From assembly GCA_025463515.1 (NCBI GenBank), contig JAODAQ010000013.1, forward strand, positions 1 to 64,000: a DNA stretch of 64,000 bases, written 5' to 3'. A model generated the notes under the pieces. The model searched no databases and had not been told where the DNA came from. It saw nothing but the letters and a program-made list of their open reading frames with translations. Positions 43,716-55,917 of this stretch are shown here, one piece after another (position 1 is the stretch's first letter; every line of letters begins with the position of its first letter). The stretch is from Rhodoglobus sp. Lineage in GTDB: Bacteria; Actinomycetota; Actinomycetes; Actinomycetales; Microbacteriaceae. The translations under genes and the position numbers were made by a program.

Positions 43716-44516
43716 CTAGCCGAGGCGCTCCCGCAGGAACGCCACGACCCGTTCACGCGCGGCGAGGGCCGGGTGATCCGGCACGTCCCGCACCTCGCTC
43801 GTGAGCACGGAATGCGCAGTGGAGGCAAAGCCGCCCGCGTTGCCCGGTGAGGAGTCGAGCTCGATGACCTCGAAGGCGTCGCCGAGCCGCGCTGTGAGGG
43901 TGTTGAACCTGGCGCGCGGGGAGTTGGAGTCCTCGCTGAAGCGCAGTCCGATCGCGCACAGCTCGCCGGCGGAGGCGCGCGCCGCGACCCGGTCGAGCTC
44001 GGCGGACGACAGGCCCGGGTCCAGGCGGCGGGCGCCGCCGACCGGGAACGGCACCGAGGGCTGGCTCGCCACCGCCGCCAGAACCGACTCCTCCACAGCG
44101 ACGGCGAGCGCGAACCCTCCCGTGAAGCACATGCCGATGACCCCGACACCGCTGCCGGGGGTACGGGCTGCGAGGTCCGCCGCCACGGCGCGGAGGTAGT
44201 CCGCGATCGGGCGGTGCGCGTCGGTGGCGAACGCCCGGAACTCCGCCGAGACGCAGATCCGCGCGAGCGTGCGGACCGTGTATCCGGCCGTCATGGACCG
44301 GCCCGGCTCGCCGAACGGCGACGGGACGACCACGGTGAAGCCCTCGTCGACGAGATGGTCGGCGAGCCCGAGCACCTCCGGAGTGATGCCCGGGAGCTCC
44401 GGGATCAGCACCACGCCCGGGCCGCTCCCCTTCTCGAAGCAGTCGTAGGTGAGACCGGCACCGGTGAAGGGCGCGCGGGTCCATCCGGTCAACGTTGAGA
44501 CGGGGGCGTCGGACAT
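43716..44516 (-). CDS. dienelactone-hydrolase-family protein
   Basis: 266 aa from ATG at 44516. Alpha/beta hydrolase fold; nucleophile cysteine in [15 protein letters not shown] (GxCxxG as in dienelactone hydrolase), preceded by [21 protein letters not shown]. It may hydrolyse cyclic esters; the substrate is unknown. Divergent from the DinB-like gene. Confidence 0.88.
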   Translation of the reverse strand: MSDAPVSTLTGWTRAPFTGAGLTYDCFEKGSGPGVVLIPELPGITPEVLGLADHLVDEGFTVVVPSPFGEPGRSMTAGYTVRTLARICVSAEFRAFATDAHRPIADYLRAVAADLAARTPGSGVGVIGMCFTGGFALAVAVEESVLAAVASQPSVPFPVGGARRLDPGLSSAELDRVAARASAGELCAIGLRFSEDSNSPRARFNTLTARLGDAFEVIELDSSPGNAGGFASTAHSVLTSEVRDVPDHPALAARERVVAFLRERLG

Positions 44517-44552
44517 GCACCCATTGTCGCCCCTGCGCGGTACCGTCGGAAC

Positions 44553-47409
<2,857 letters not shown>

Positions 47410-47411
47410 AT

Positions 47412-47444
47412 AGTGCAGTATTGCACTCTGGCTCGCTGAGTGCA
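47412..47444. promoter_or_regulatory. TetR operator upstream of tetR-MFS
   Basis: AGTGCA-gtat-TGCACT (47412-47427), a perfect dyad, with a further AGTGCA half-site at 47439-47444. It lies directly in front of the TetR start codon. Confidence 0.75.
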
Positions 47445-47534
47445 ATTCGGGCGCTCCCCTGGTCCGTTCACCTGCGCGGAATAGGATCGCCCCCACCGGG
47501 GCCGCGGCGCCCCGAGACGAACAGGATCAGGACC

Positions 47535-47891
47535 ATGGCATCCAAGAAGTCGAAGAAGAACGACAAGGGCTCGGGCAAGGCGGGCAAGGCGGAGGACAAG
47601 GCCGTGAAGAAGGCCGCCGAGAAGGCCGCGAAGCTCGCCAAGAAGGCCAAGGAGGCCGCCAAGGCAGAGGCCGAGAAGGCCCGCAAGAAGGCGAAGAAGG
47701 AAGCCAAGAAGGTCCGAGAGGCGACCGAGAAGGCGGCCCGCAAGGCCAAGGAGCACGCCAAGGATGCCGCCGCCGACGCCCCTTCCGACGACTGGTCGGT
47801 CGTCGCCCTCCGAGCCCGCGCCCGCGAGGTCGGCCTCACCGGCTATTCGAAGCTCACCAAGGCCGAACTACTGGCCGCCCTGCGAGGTTAA
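47535..47891 (+). CDS. histone-H1-like Lys/Ala-rich protein with SAP/Rho-N-like tail
   Basis: 118 aa from ATG at 47535. Residues 1-85 are almost only Lys, Ala, Glu and Arg in repeating KKAAEKAAKLAKKAKEA patterns, like bacterial H1/Hc1-type proteins. The end (WSVVALRARAREVGLTGYSKLTKAELLAALRG) fits a SAP/Rho-N helical DNA- or RNA-binding motif. Probably a nucleoid-associated protein. The AAG-rich repeats are prone to slippage. Confidence 0.82.
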   Translation: MASKKSKKNDKGSGKAGKAEDKAVKKAAEKAAKLAKKAKEAAKAEAEKARKKAKKEAKKVREATEKAARKAKEHAKDAAADAPSDDWSVVALRARAREVGLTGYSKLTKAELLAALRG

Positions 47892-47952
47892 CCCTTCCTG
47901 TGAATCGCGTCGGGCCATTGCGGTTCGGCGATCGCGGGAGGACGCTCAACCC

Positions 47953-48162
47953 ATGACGACTGACATGAGCGACGACGAGGTCATGGCGCAGGTCGCCCAG
48001 AAGCTGAGCGAGAAGAACGCCGACATCCCGCGGGACGTCATCGACGGCGTGGTCCGCGAAGAGTACTTCGCGATCGCGGGCCGGCCCGTGCGCGACTACC
48101 TCTCGGTCCTCACCGAGCGTGCCGCGAAGAGACGGCTCAAGAAGCTCGCGAAGGCCTCCTGA
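47953..48162 (+). CDS. three-helix-bundle dimerisation-domain protein
   Basis: 69 aa: MSDDEVMAQVAQKLSEKNADIPRDVIDGVVREEYFAIAGRPVRDYLSVLTERAAKRRLKKL, matching the small actinobacterial family annotated as three-helix bundle dimerisation domain (DUF3562-like). Function unknown. Confidence 0.75.
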   Translation: MTTDMSDDEVMAQVAQKLSEKNADIPRDVIDGVVREEYFAIAGRPVRDYLSVLTERAAKRRLKKLAKAS

Positions 48163-48208
48163 CGGATCTGTTCATCTCGCGTTTCACCGCAGGGGACAGG
48201 ATGACCGG

Positions 48209-51200
48209 ATGCAGCCCGCCGGAGTCCTGAGCGCCGGTGACCGGGCGCCCGCGCCCCGGACGCTGCTCGACATCCTCCGCGAGACGACGGCGCGGCATCC
48301 CGAGGCCTCCGCCCTCGACGACGGGTTCGGCGCGCTCAGCTACCGCGAGCTCACGGCACGTGTCATCCGGACCGCCGCCCGGCTCAACGCGGCCGGGGTG
48401 CGCCGCGGCGACCGCGTCGGCATCCGGATGCCGTCGGGCTCGCGCGAGCTCTACATCTCGATCCTCGGCATCATGGCGGCGGGCGCCGCGTACGTGCCGG
48501 TCGATGCGGACGATCCGGATGAGCGCGCGGACCTGGTCTTCGGCGAGGCCGGCGTCCGCGGGGTGATCGGTGCTGACGGCGTGCTCAGCCTGTCGGCACC
48601 GGACCTGAGCGTGGTCTTCAGCGATGCCCTGTTCGACGGCGCGCCGCCGCATCCCAGCACCGCCTCCCGCTCGATCGTGCAGCCTCCCACCCCCGCCGAC
48701 GACGCCTGGGTGATCTTCACCTCGGGCTCGACGGGCACGCCCAAGGGCGTTGCGGTGAGCCATCGCTCAGCGGCGGCGTTCGTCGATGCCGAGGCCCGCC
48801 TGTTCCTTGCGAGCGAGCCGCTCGGCCCTGAGGACCGGGTGCTCGCCGGCCTCTCGGTGGCATTCGACGCGTCGTGCGAGGAGATGTGGCTCGCGTGGCG
48901 CAACGGCGCCTGCCTCGTGCCCGCGCCGCGCTCGCTCGTGCGCAGCGGGATGGACCTCGGCCCCTGGCTCACGGCGCGCGGCATCACGGTCGTCTCGACA
49001 GTCCCCACGCTCGCCTCGCTCTGGCCCGCAGAGTCGCTCGAGAACGTGCGGCTGCTCATCTTCGGCGGCGAGGCCTGCCCGCCCGAGCTCGCCGAGCGGC
49101 TCGCGGTCGACGGCCGCGAGGTGTGGAACACCTACGGCCCCACCGAGGCGACGGTGGTCGCGTGCGCCGCGCTGCTCGACGGCTCCGACCCTGTGCGCAT
49201 CGGGCTGCCGCTCGACGGCTGGGACCTCGCCGTGGTCGACGCGAACGGCCAGCCGGTCGCCGAGGGCGAAGTGGGCGAGCTCATCATCGGCGGCGTCGGG
49301 CTCGCGCGCTACCTCGACCCCGCCAAGGACGCCGAGAAGTACGCCCCGCACGAGCAGCTCGGGTGGGCCCGCGCCTACCGCAGCGGCGACCTCGTGCGGT
49401 TCGAGGCCGCGGGGCTCGTCTTCCAGGGGCGCGCGGACGACCAGGTGAAGGTCGGCGGCCGGCGCATCGAGCTGGGCGAGATCGAGTCCGCGCTGCAGGA
49501 GCTGCCGGGCGTCTCCGGCGCCGCCGCGGCCGTGCGGCAGACGGAAGCCGGCAACCAGGTGCTCGTCGGCTACCTCGCCGTCGTCTCTCCGGAGAGTTTC
49601 GACCGCGCCGCGGCGATCGCCGAGCTTCGGGAGCAGCTTCCCGCCGCGCTGGTGCCACTGCTGGCCCTTGTCGACCAGCTGCCGGTGAGAACCTCCGGAA
49701 AGGTGGACAGGGCTGCGCTGCCATGGCCGCTGCCGGGACTGCTCGACAGCTCCTCGGGCCTGGACCCGGCGGCGGAGCGACTGGCGCAGCAGTGGCAGGC
49801 TGTGCTGGGCATCCCGGTCGCCGACCTCTCTGCCAATTTCTTCGACCTGGGCGGCGGCTCGCTCGCGGCCGCCCAGCTCGTCGCGCGGATCCGGGAGGAC
49901 GACCCGGAGTTCACCGTCGCCGAGATCTACACCCACCCGCGGCTGGGCGCGATGGCGGATGCCCTCGCCGCCCGCGTGCCGGAGACCCCCGTCGAGCCCC
50001 GCGAGTTCCACCGCGTGAAGCCCACCCCGGCCCGCATGCAGTGGCTGCAGACGCTGCTCGGCATCCCGCTGTACGTGCTGAGCGGAGTGCGCTGGCTCGT
50101 GTACCTGCTCGTCGCGGGAGCGATCCTCGTGCCGCTGGGCGGGTTCGGCTTCATCCCCGTGGTGGTGCCGGCACTGCTCATCCCCGCGATCGTGCTGTTC
50201 GCGACCCCGCTGGGCCGGATGGCGGTCGCCGTCGTGTGCGCGCGGCTCCTGCTCCTCGGCCTCAGGGCCGGGGACTACCCGCGCGGCGGCAGCGTGCACC
50301 TGCGCCTGTGGCTCGCGGAGCAGGCGGCGCACCTCATCGGGGCCGTGAGCCTCGCCGGGGCGCCGTGGATCACCTACTACGCGCGGGCGCTCGGCGCGAA
50401 GATCGACCACGAGGTCGACCTGCACACCCTCCCGCCCATCACCGGGATGCTGACCGTGGGGTTCGGGGCCTCCATCGAGCCCGAGGTCGATCTGTCGGGG
50501 TACTGGATCGACGGCGACATCCTGCGGATCGGGGCCATCCGCATCGGAGCGCACAGCTCGATCGGCGCCCGCAGCACGCTCCTGCCCGGCACCCGCGTGG
50601 GCAAGCACGCCGAGATCGCCGCGGGCTCTGCGGTGTTCGGGCGCGTGCCGGCCGGGCAGCTGTGGGCGGGGTCGCCCGCGCAGCGGGTCGGGCGCAGCAC
50701 TGCCTGGTGGCCCGATCAGCGCCCGCCGCGCGCGCGGCGCTGGCTCGCGGCGTTCGGGGCATCCTCGATCGCGCTCTCACTGCTGCCCCTCATCGCCCTC
50801 GCGAGCGGCGGCGTGGTCGTCGCACTCGCTGTCCGTGGCTCCGCGACCGCGTGGGATGTCGCCTGGCGCGCGCTCGGCGCGCTCACTCCCGCGACGCTCG
50901 TGGCCGGGGTCGTGCTGGCCGGCCTCGTGGTGATCACGGTCAGGCTCCTGGGGCTCGGGCTGCGCGAGGGCACCTTCCCCGTCCGCAGCCGCATCGGCTG
51001 GCAGGTGTGGAGCACCGAGCGAGTGCTCGACCTCTCCCGTACCGTCCTGTTCCCGCTCTACGCGAGCCTCTTCACCCCGGTCTGGCTGCGGATGCTCGGG
51101 GCAAAGGTCGGGCGCGACGTCGAGGCCTCGACGGTGCTGCTCGTGCCGTCGATGACCACGATCCGCGACGGGGCCTTCCTCGCCGATGACACGATGATCG

Positions 51201-52153
51201 GCTCGTACGAGCTGGGCGGCGGCTGGCTCCGGCTCGGCAGGTCCGACATCGGCAAGCGCGCCTTCCTGGGCAACTCGGGCATGGCCGCGGCAGGGCACAC
51301 CGTTCCGAAAGACGGCCTCGTGGCCGTGCTCTCGGCGGCGCCCGCCAAGTCGAAGGCGGGGTCGTCGTGGCTCGGCTCCCCCGCGGTCCGGCTGCGGCGC
51401 ACGGTCGCGGCGGCCGACGAGGGCCGCACCTTCCGCCCCCACCCGGGGCTGCGCGCGGCCCGCATCCTGTGGGAGCTCGGGCGGATCATCCCGGTCATCG
51501 TCACCTGCGGCATCGGCCTCGGCGTGCTGTTCGCGCTCGCGGTGCTCACCACCGAGTTCGGCGTCGTGGTCGCGGTGGCGCTGAGCGGCGTTGTCATGCT
51601 CGCGGCCGGCGCGGTCGCCGCCGCGATCAGCGCTGCCGCGAAGTGGGTGATCTCGGGCCGCATCCGCGTCGGCGACCACCCGCTGTGGTCGTCGTTCGTG
51701 TGGCGGACGGAGGTCGCAGACACCTTCGTCGAGATGGTTGCCGCGCCGTGGTTCGCCCAGGCGGCAGCCGGGACGCCCGCGCTCGTGATCTGGCTGCGGA
51801 GCCTGGGCGCCTCGATCGGCAAGGGCGTGTGGTGCGAGACCTACTGGCTGCCCGAGGCCGACCTCGCCCGCCTCGGTGACGGTTCGACGGTCAATCGCGG
51901 CTGCGTTGTGCAAACCCACCTGTTCCATGATCGAATCATGAGCATGGACACGGTGACGCTCGACGCGGGGGCGACGCTCGGCCCGCACAGCGTCATCCTG
52001 CCCGCCGCCCGCATCGGCGAGCACGGCACCGTCGGCCCCGCCTCGCTCGTGATGCGCGGCGAGCTCGTGCCCGTCGGCAGCCGCTGGAGCGGCAACCCGA
52101 TCGGCCCGTGGCGAGAGGTCACCTTCGCGGACTACCACGCGAAGAACTCCTGA
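48209..52153 (+). CDS. Pls/PosA-type NRPS (epsilon-polylysine-synthetase-like)
   Basis: 1314 aa from ATG at 48209, close to known epsilon-polylysine synthetases. Adenylation domain (about 15-500): FTSGSTGTPKG, NTYGPTEATV, YRSGDLVRF, GRADDQVKVGGRRIELGEIE, RTSGKVDRAALP. Carrier domain (about 510-585): FFDLGGGSLAAAQLV. Then three blocks, each of membrane helices followed by a left-handed-beta-helix acyltransferase-like domain (about 724-830, 950-1057, 1190-1303), the tandem C1-C2-C3 arrangement of Pls. It should be membrane-bound, activate one amino acid and polymerise it through isopeptide bonds. Which amino acid cannot be decided here; Asp of the AFDASCEEMW segment fits alpha-amino binding. 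Confidence 0.9.
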   Translation: MQPAGVLSAGDRAPAPRTLLDILRETTARHPEASALDDGFGALSYRELTARVIRTAARLNAAGVRRGDRVGIRMPSGSRELYISILGIMAAGAAYVPVDADDPDERADLVFGEAGVRGVIGADGVLSLSAPDLSVVFSDALFDGAPPHPSTASRSIVQPPTPADDAWVIFTSGSTGTPKGVAVSHRSAAAFVDAEARLFLASEPLGPEDRVLAGLSVAFDASCEEMWLAWRNGACLVPAPRSLVRSGMDLGPWLTARGITVVSTVPTLASLWPAESLENVRLLIFGGEACPPELAERLAVDGREVWNTYGPTEATVVACAALLDGSDPVRIGLPLDGWDLAVVDANGQPVAEGEVGELIIGGVGLARYLDPAKDAEKYAPHEQLGWARAYRSGDLVRFEAAGLVFQGRADDQVKVGGRRIELGEIESALQELPGVSGAAAAVRQTEAGNQVLVGYLAVVSPESFDRAAAIAELREQLPAALVPLLALVDQLPVRTSGKVDRAALPWPLPGLLDSSSGLDPAAERLAQQWQAVLGIPVADLSANFFDLGGGSLAAAQLVARIREDDPEFTVAEIYTHPRLGAMADALAARVPETPVEPREFHRVKPTPARMQWLQTLLGIPLYVLSGVRWLVYLLVAGAILVPLGGFGFIPVVVPALLIPAIVLFATPLGRMAVAVVCARLLLLGLRAGDYPRGGSVHLRLWLAEQAAHLIGAVSLAGAPWITYYARALGAKIDHEVDLHTLPPITGMLTVGFGASIEPEVDLSGYWIDGDILRIGAIRIGAHSSIGARSTLLPGTRVGKHAEIAAGSAVFGRVPAGQLWAGSPAQRVGRSTAWWPDQRPPRARRWLAAFGASSIALSLLPLIALASGGVVVALAVRGSATAWDVAWRALGALTPATLVAGVVLAGLVVITVRLLGLGLREGTFPVRSRIGWQVWSTERVLDLSRTVLFPLYASLFTPVWLRMLGAKVGRDVEASTVLLVPSMTTIRDGAFLADDTMIGSYELGGGWLRLGRSDIGKRAFLGNSGMAAAGHTVPKDGLVAVLSAAPAKSKAGSSWLGSPAVRLRRTVAAADEGRTFRPHPGLRAARILWELGRIIPVIVTCGIGLGVLFALAVLTTEFGVVVAVALSGVVMLAAGAVAAAISAAAKWVISGRIRVGDHPLWSSFVWRTEVADTFVEMVAAPWFAQAAAGTPALVIWLRSLGASIGKGVWCETYWLPEADLARLGDGSTVNRGCVVQTHLFHDRIMSMDTVTLDAGATLGPHSVILPAARIGEHGTVGPASLVMRGELVPVGSRWSGNPIGPWREVTFADYHAKNS

Positions 52154-53442
52154 TGCCGGCGAAGTACGTCTCCGGAAGCGGCAATGCCGGCTACGGGGTC
52201 GACTCGTACGACCTCGACCTGCGCTACCGGGTGGCGACGAACCGGCTGGATGGCACGGCAGTCGTCACCGCGACGAGCACCCGCGCCCTGCCGAAGCTCA
52301 CGCTCGACCTCTCCCGCCTGCAGGTCGGCAAGGTGAAGCTGCAGGGAGCCCGGGCGGTGCGCTTCAGCCAGACGGCGAACAAGCTCACGATCATCCCCGC
52401 CGCCCCGATCGCCGCCGGCACCACCTTCGTGCTGACGATCGAGTACTCGGGCGCGCCCGTGCCCCGGCCGAGCCCGTGGGGGCCTGTCGGGTGGGAGGAG
52501 CTCGAGGACGGCGTGCTCGTCGCGGCGCAGCCCACCGGCGCCCCGTCCTGGTTCCCGTGCAACGACGACGTCGCGGACAAGGCGAGCTACAGCATCCGGG
52601 TCGCCGCCGAGCAGGCGTACACGGTGGTCTGCAACGGGATGCTCGTCGAGCACCGGGTGCTCGCCGGCCGCAGCCATTGGCACTACGAGCAGAAGGAGCC
52701 GACGGCGACGTACCTGGCGACGCTGCAGATCGGGCGCTACCAGCTGAGGGCGACGACCTTCGGCACCGTGCCCGGCGTGCTGGCCTTCCCGCCGGCCATC
52801 GACGCCCGCGTCACCGCCGACTTCGCCGCGGTCGGCCCGATGATGACAGCGTTCGAGGGGATGTTCGGGCCCTACCCGTTCGGCAGCTACACGGTCGTCG
52901 TGACCCACGACGACCTCGAGATTCCGCTGGAGTCGCAGGCCCTCGCGACGTTCGGCGCCAACCACGCGGACGGCCACGGCGGCTCCGAGCGGCTCGTCGC
53001 CCACGAGCTGGCGCACCAGTGGTTCGGCAACAGCGTCGGCCTCGCGTCGTGGAAGGACATCTGGCTCAACGAGGGCTTCGCGTGCTACGCCGAGTGGCTC
53101 TGGTCGGAGAGCAAGGGCGGGCCATCGGCGGATACGTCCGCGCGGCAGTTCCGCCGCAGCCTGGTCTCCCAGCCGACCGACCTCGTGCTCGGCGACCCCG
53201 GCCCCGCGCTCATGTTCGACGACCGCGTGTACAAGCGCGGCGCCCTGACCCTGCACGCGCTGCGGCTCGTGCTCGGCGACGGGCAGTTCTTCGACCTGCT
53301 GCGCGCGTGGACGTCGCTGCACAGGTTCGGCACTGCCACCACCGACGACTTCCGCGCGCTGGCGGCGACGTTCGCCGACCGCCCGCTCGACGCCCTGTTC
53401 GAGTCGTGGCTGTTCGGCGCCGCGGTCCCGCGCCTCAGCTAG
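52153..53442 (+). CDS. short M1-family metallopeptidase
   Basis: 429 aa; its ATG overlaps the NRPS stop by 1 bp (TGATG). Zinc site HELAHQWFGN with the downstream glutamate in WLNEGFACYAEW, so catalytically complete. It lacks the long C-terminal domain of PepN-type enzymes. Aminopeptidases accompany polylysine synthetases in producers, where they degrade the product; trimming or self-protection is the inferred role. No signal peptide. Confidence 0.9.
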   Translation: MPAKYVSGSGNAGYGVDSYDLDLRYRVATNRLDGTAVVTATSTRALPKLTLDLSRLQVGKVKLQGARAVRFSQTANKLTIIPAAPIAAGTTFVLTIEYSGAPVPRPSPWGPVGWEELEDGVLVAAQPTGAPSWFPCNDDVADKASYSIRVAAEQAYTVVCNGMLVEHRVLAGRSHWHYEQKEPTATYLATLQIGRYQLRATTFGTVPGVLAFPPAIDARVTADFAAVGPMMTAFEGMFGPYPFGSYTVVVTHDDLEIPLESQALATFGANHADGHGGSERLVAHELAHQWFGNSVGLASWKDIWLNEGFACYAEWLWSESKGGPSADTSARQFRRSLVSQPTDLVLGDPGPALMFDDRVYKRGALTLHALRLVLGDGQFFDLLRAWTSLHRFGTATTDDFRALAATFADRPLDALFESWLFGAAVPRLS

Positions 53443-53470
53443 GCCCGGCCCGTTCTCGGTCCCGCTGGCT

Positions 53471-54031
53471 TCAGATGCCCACTGCGACGCTGACGCGCAC
53501 GTCGGGCGCGAGCTGCACATCTGCGACGCGGTATCGGGCAGGCGAGTCGGCGATCGAGGCCTCGTCGCCCGTGAACGAGACGAGCGCCGGATCCACCCGC
53601 AGCCCCCTCCCGTCGGCCTTCAGTACCGCCTCCACCCGCGTCCAGCGCACGAGCGACGCCTCGCCCGCGACCGACCCGACCGCGGCCAGCGCGGCGGCGG
53701 ACTGTTCGAGCGGCTCGACGTCGACCCCCACCGGGCCGTCCCAGGAGGCGGCCGCGACCACGGCCACCGCGCTGTGCGACAGGCTCACGTGCAGCGCCGA
53801 GCCGGCGACCACGGGCCTGCCGTGCGGCCCGCCGCAGTCCGGGCAGACGGCGGCGAGCGGGACGTCCTCGGGCGCAATACCGGTCAGCTCGCCCACCAGC
53901 CGCCGGAGCACGAGCCTGCCGAGGAGGAACGAGTCGCTCGGCGACGCGTCGTACCGGGCGCGCTCGAGAGGGGAGAGCACCCCCAGGGCCGCCGCCCTGT
54001 CGTCCAGATTCCGTGCCCAGCGCAGGATCAT
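53471..54031 (-). CDS. 4'-phosphopantetheinyl transferase (Sfp type)
   Basis: 186 aa from ATG at 54031, overlapping the ltrA stop by 1 bp. Motifs VSLSHSAVAVVAA, VGVDVEPLEQ (Mg-binding GxDxE) and RWTRVEAVLKADGRGL. It transfers the phosphopantetheine arm to carrier proteins, here most likely the carrier domain of the NRPS whose operon converges on it. Confidence 0.88.
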   Translation of the reverse strand: MILRWARNLDDRAAALGVLSPLERARYDASPSDSFLLGRLVLRRLVGELTGIAPEDVPLAAVCPDCGGPHGRPVVAGSALHVSLSHSAVAVVAAASWDGPVGVDVEPLEQSAAALAAVGSVAGEASLVRWTRVEAVLKADGRGLRVDPALVSFTGDEASIADSPARYRVADVQLAPDVRVSVAVGI

Positions 54032-55283
54032 CAGCGCAGCGCGCGCTCGAGCATCCCGACCTGATGGCGGTGCCCGACCGTCTCGTAGCCGACCACGATC
54101 ACCGCGGGCGCGAGCGTCACGACGATGAGGCACCAGCCGAGCGGCACGCCCTGGCCCGCGAGGAAGACCGCGAGGGCGAGCACGGCGACGGTTCCCGCGA
54201 AGAGCGCGACGTGGAGGTTGTCGAACTCGCGCAACAGGTACCAGTGCACTGCGAACAGGGCGACCGAGAAGATGAAGACCGGCACCGCCACCGCGAGCAC
54301 GGCCCGACCATCCCGATGGCCGCGTGGCCCTCGATCACGTAGGCGGCGACGTGCAGCCCAGCGCCGGTCGCGGCTATCGCGCCGTAGATGAAGACGTGGC
54401 CGTAGCCCCAGATGAACGCACGACCGCGGAACCGCGCGAGCACGTCGCCCGAGGGGATGATGAAGTAGTTCCACCACAGCCCGAAGGTCAGGCCGATGCC
54501 GGCCACGACGATGAGCACCGCCTCCGTGCTCCAGCCCTGCTCCTGCACGAGCGCCGACACCGCGGTGACCGTGCCGAACACACCCTCGCCGAGCGCGATG
54601 ATCGCGAGCAGCCCGTAGCGCTCCGCGATGTGGTGCGGGTGCCACGGGGTCCCCGAGCTCTTCCGCTCCGAGAGCACCGGCCCGACGCACTCGTACACGA
54701 AGAGCACCACGGTCACGAGGAAGAACACCACGAAGGGCAGGTCGAGGAGGGTGACGATCACCCAGCCCACCTGGGCGGTGCCCACGAAGAACGCGTAGCT
54801 GAGCGCTGTTCGGCGGCGGGCCGGATCCTGCTTCGCCGCCCGCAGCCACTGCGCGACCATCGCGACCCGCATGATGATGTAGCCCGCCAGCAGCACGCTG
54901 TTGTCGATGTGCCCGCCGTGCTCGAGGGAGGCGAAGAACACCGGCATGCCGAGCGCGTAGACGACGACGCCGATCATCTGCACCATCGTGGTGAGCCGGT
55001 AGAACCAGTCGTCGGTGTCGTAGGCCGAGGCGAACCAGGAGAAGTTGATCCAGGCCCAGCACGCGCCGAACACCGCGAAGAAGAAGCCGGTGATGCCCGG
55101 GGCGAAGTGCCCGGTCGACACGAGGTGCGCGAACTGGTCGCCGGCCTGCGCGAACGCGACCACGAACGCGAGGTCGAAGAGCAGCTCGAGCGGAGTCGCG
55201 GAGCGGTGCTGCTCGGCCGGGTTGCGGCCGGTCATCCGGGCGAGGCGGTGCCCGCGGTCGGTGGTCGGCGCGGTCTCAGACAC
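54031..55283 (-). pseudogene. ltrA: low-temperature-requirement protein A (LtrA), frameshifted
   Basis: GTG at 55283 opens a typical LtrA multi-helix membrane protein (ATPLELLFDLAFVVAFAQ...HHIAERYGLLAIIALGEGVFG). After AAIGMV the frame becomes nonsense, while the correct C-terminus (VLAVAVPVFIFSVALFAVHW...MLERALR) continues in another frame to 54031. One missing G in the run at 54303-54305 (GTCGGGCCG, expected GTCGGGGCCG) explains it. It may be a real mutation or a sequencing error; the rest reads intact. The stop overlaps the PPTase start. Confidence 0.85.
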
Positions 55284-55290
55284 GCGCTCA

Positions 55291-55529
55291 TCATTCCACG
55301 GCGGGCGCCTTGCGCACAGGCAGCAGGAGGGGCAGTGCGAGCACGATCGTGCTCGACAGGCTCACGATCGCGAACGGATGCCGCGTACGTCGACCGCCAC
55401 CCAGGGGCCGAGGCCGAGCCCCGGGAAGGACTCGTAGAACTCGGTGGGCAGGAAGGCCGCCCAGATCCCCACGACGGTGCCGATGAGGGAGGTGATGACG
55501 AGGAAGATGCGCCGCAGTGGCAGGTTCAT
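55291..55529 (-). pseudogene. membrane protein remnant with internal deletion
   Basis: The N-terminus MNLPLRRIFLVITSLIGTVVGIWAAFLPTEFYESFPGLGLGPWVAVD belongs to a small multi-helix actinobacterial membrane family. The text then jumps, in a shifted frame near 55378-55395, to the family's last helix FAIVSLSSTIVLALPLLLPV and a stop at 55291. The middle helices are missing, so this is an internally deleted gene. Confidence 0.65.
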
Positions 55530-55566
55530 GCCAGCGAAGACGGCACAGGGCTCCCGAACGTGACAG

Positions 55567-55875
55567 CTAGGGAGCGACATCCTCGGGCTCAGGAATCAGC
55601 TGGAGGCCGCCGGGGGAGTTCGCCGACTTGCTGAGCGCGTTGACCCAGTTCTTGTTGATCAGCGGGGTCTTGCCGCCGAAGTACTCGAACGCGAGCGAGA
55701 TGTTCGGGCTGATCCAGATCGACGTGCGGCCGTAGCCGTTGCGCGAGGGCTCGGTCCAGGTGAACGAGAAGGGCTCGCCGCGGCGGATCTTCGCCCAGAT
55801 CACGATCTGCAAGTGCGCTAGCACGCGGTCGTCGAAGGTCGCAGTGAGCTTCGAGTCGTAGGTCAGCGTTCCCAC
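55567..55875 (-). CDS. DUF7882-type small protein (copy 1)
   Basis: 102 aa: MGTLTYDSKLTATFDDRVLAHLQIVIWAKIRRGEPFSFTW...NKNWVNALSKSANSPGGLQLIPEPED. This is the Microbacteriaceae family often misnamed ATP-dependent DNA ligase; it has no ligase motif. Its paralogue at 59364 shares LAH-x-x-x-V-x-x-AK-x-RR and AN-x-PGGL. The pair brackets the c-di-GMP genes. Function unknown. Confidence 0.82.
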   Translation of the reverse strand: MGTLTYDSKLTATFDDRVLAHLQIVIWAKIRRGEPFSFTWTEPSRNGYGRTSIWISPNISLAFEYFGGKTPLINKNWVNALSKSANSPGGLQLIPEPEDVAP

Positions 55876-55917
55876 CGTGTGGTCCCTTCGTAATGGTGCG
55901 AGTCGAGCATAAGACGG

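Noticed and set aside
48767-50608. 613-aa minus-strand ORF opposite the NRPS
   Set aside because: Shadow of the adenylation and carrier domains; no ribosome site, no recognisable motif.
55567-55875. ATP-dependent DNA ligase
   Set aside because: This name is often given to the DUF7882 family, but there is no KxDG or any ligase motif and the protein is only 102 aa.
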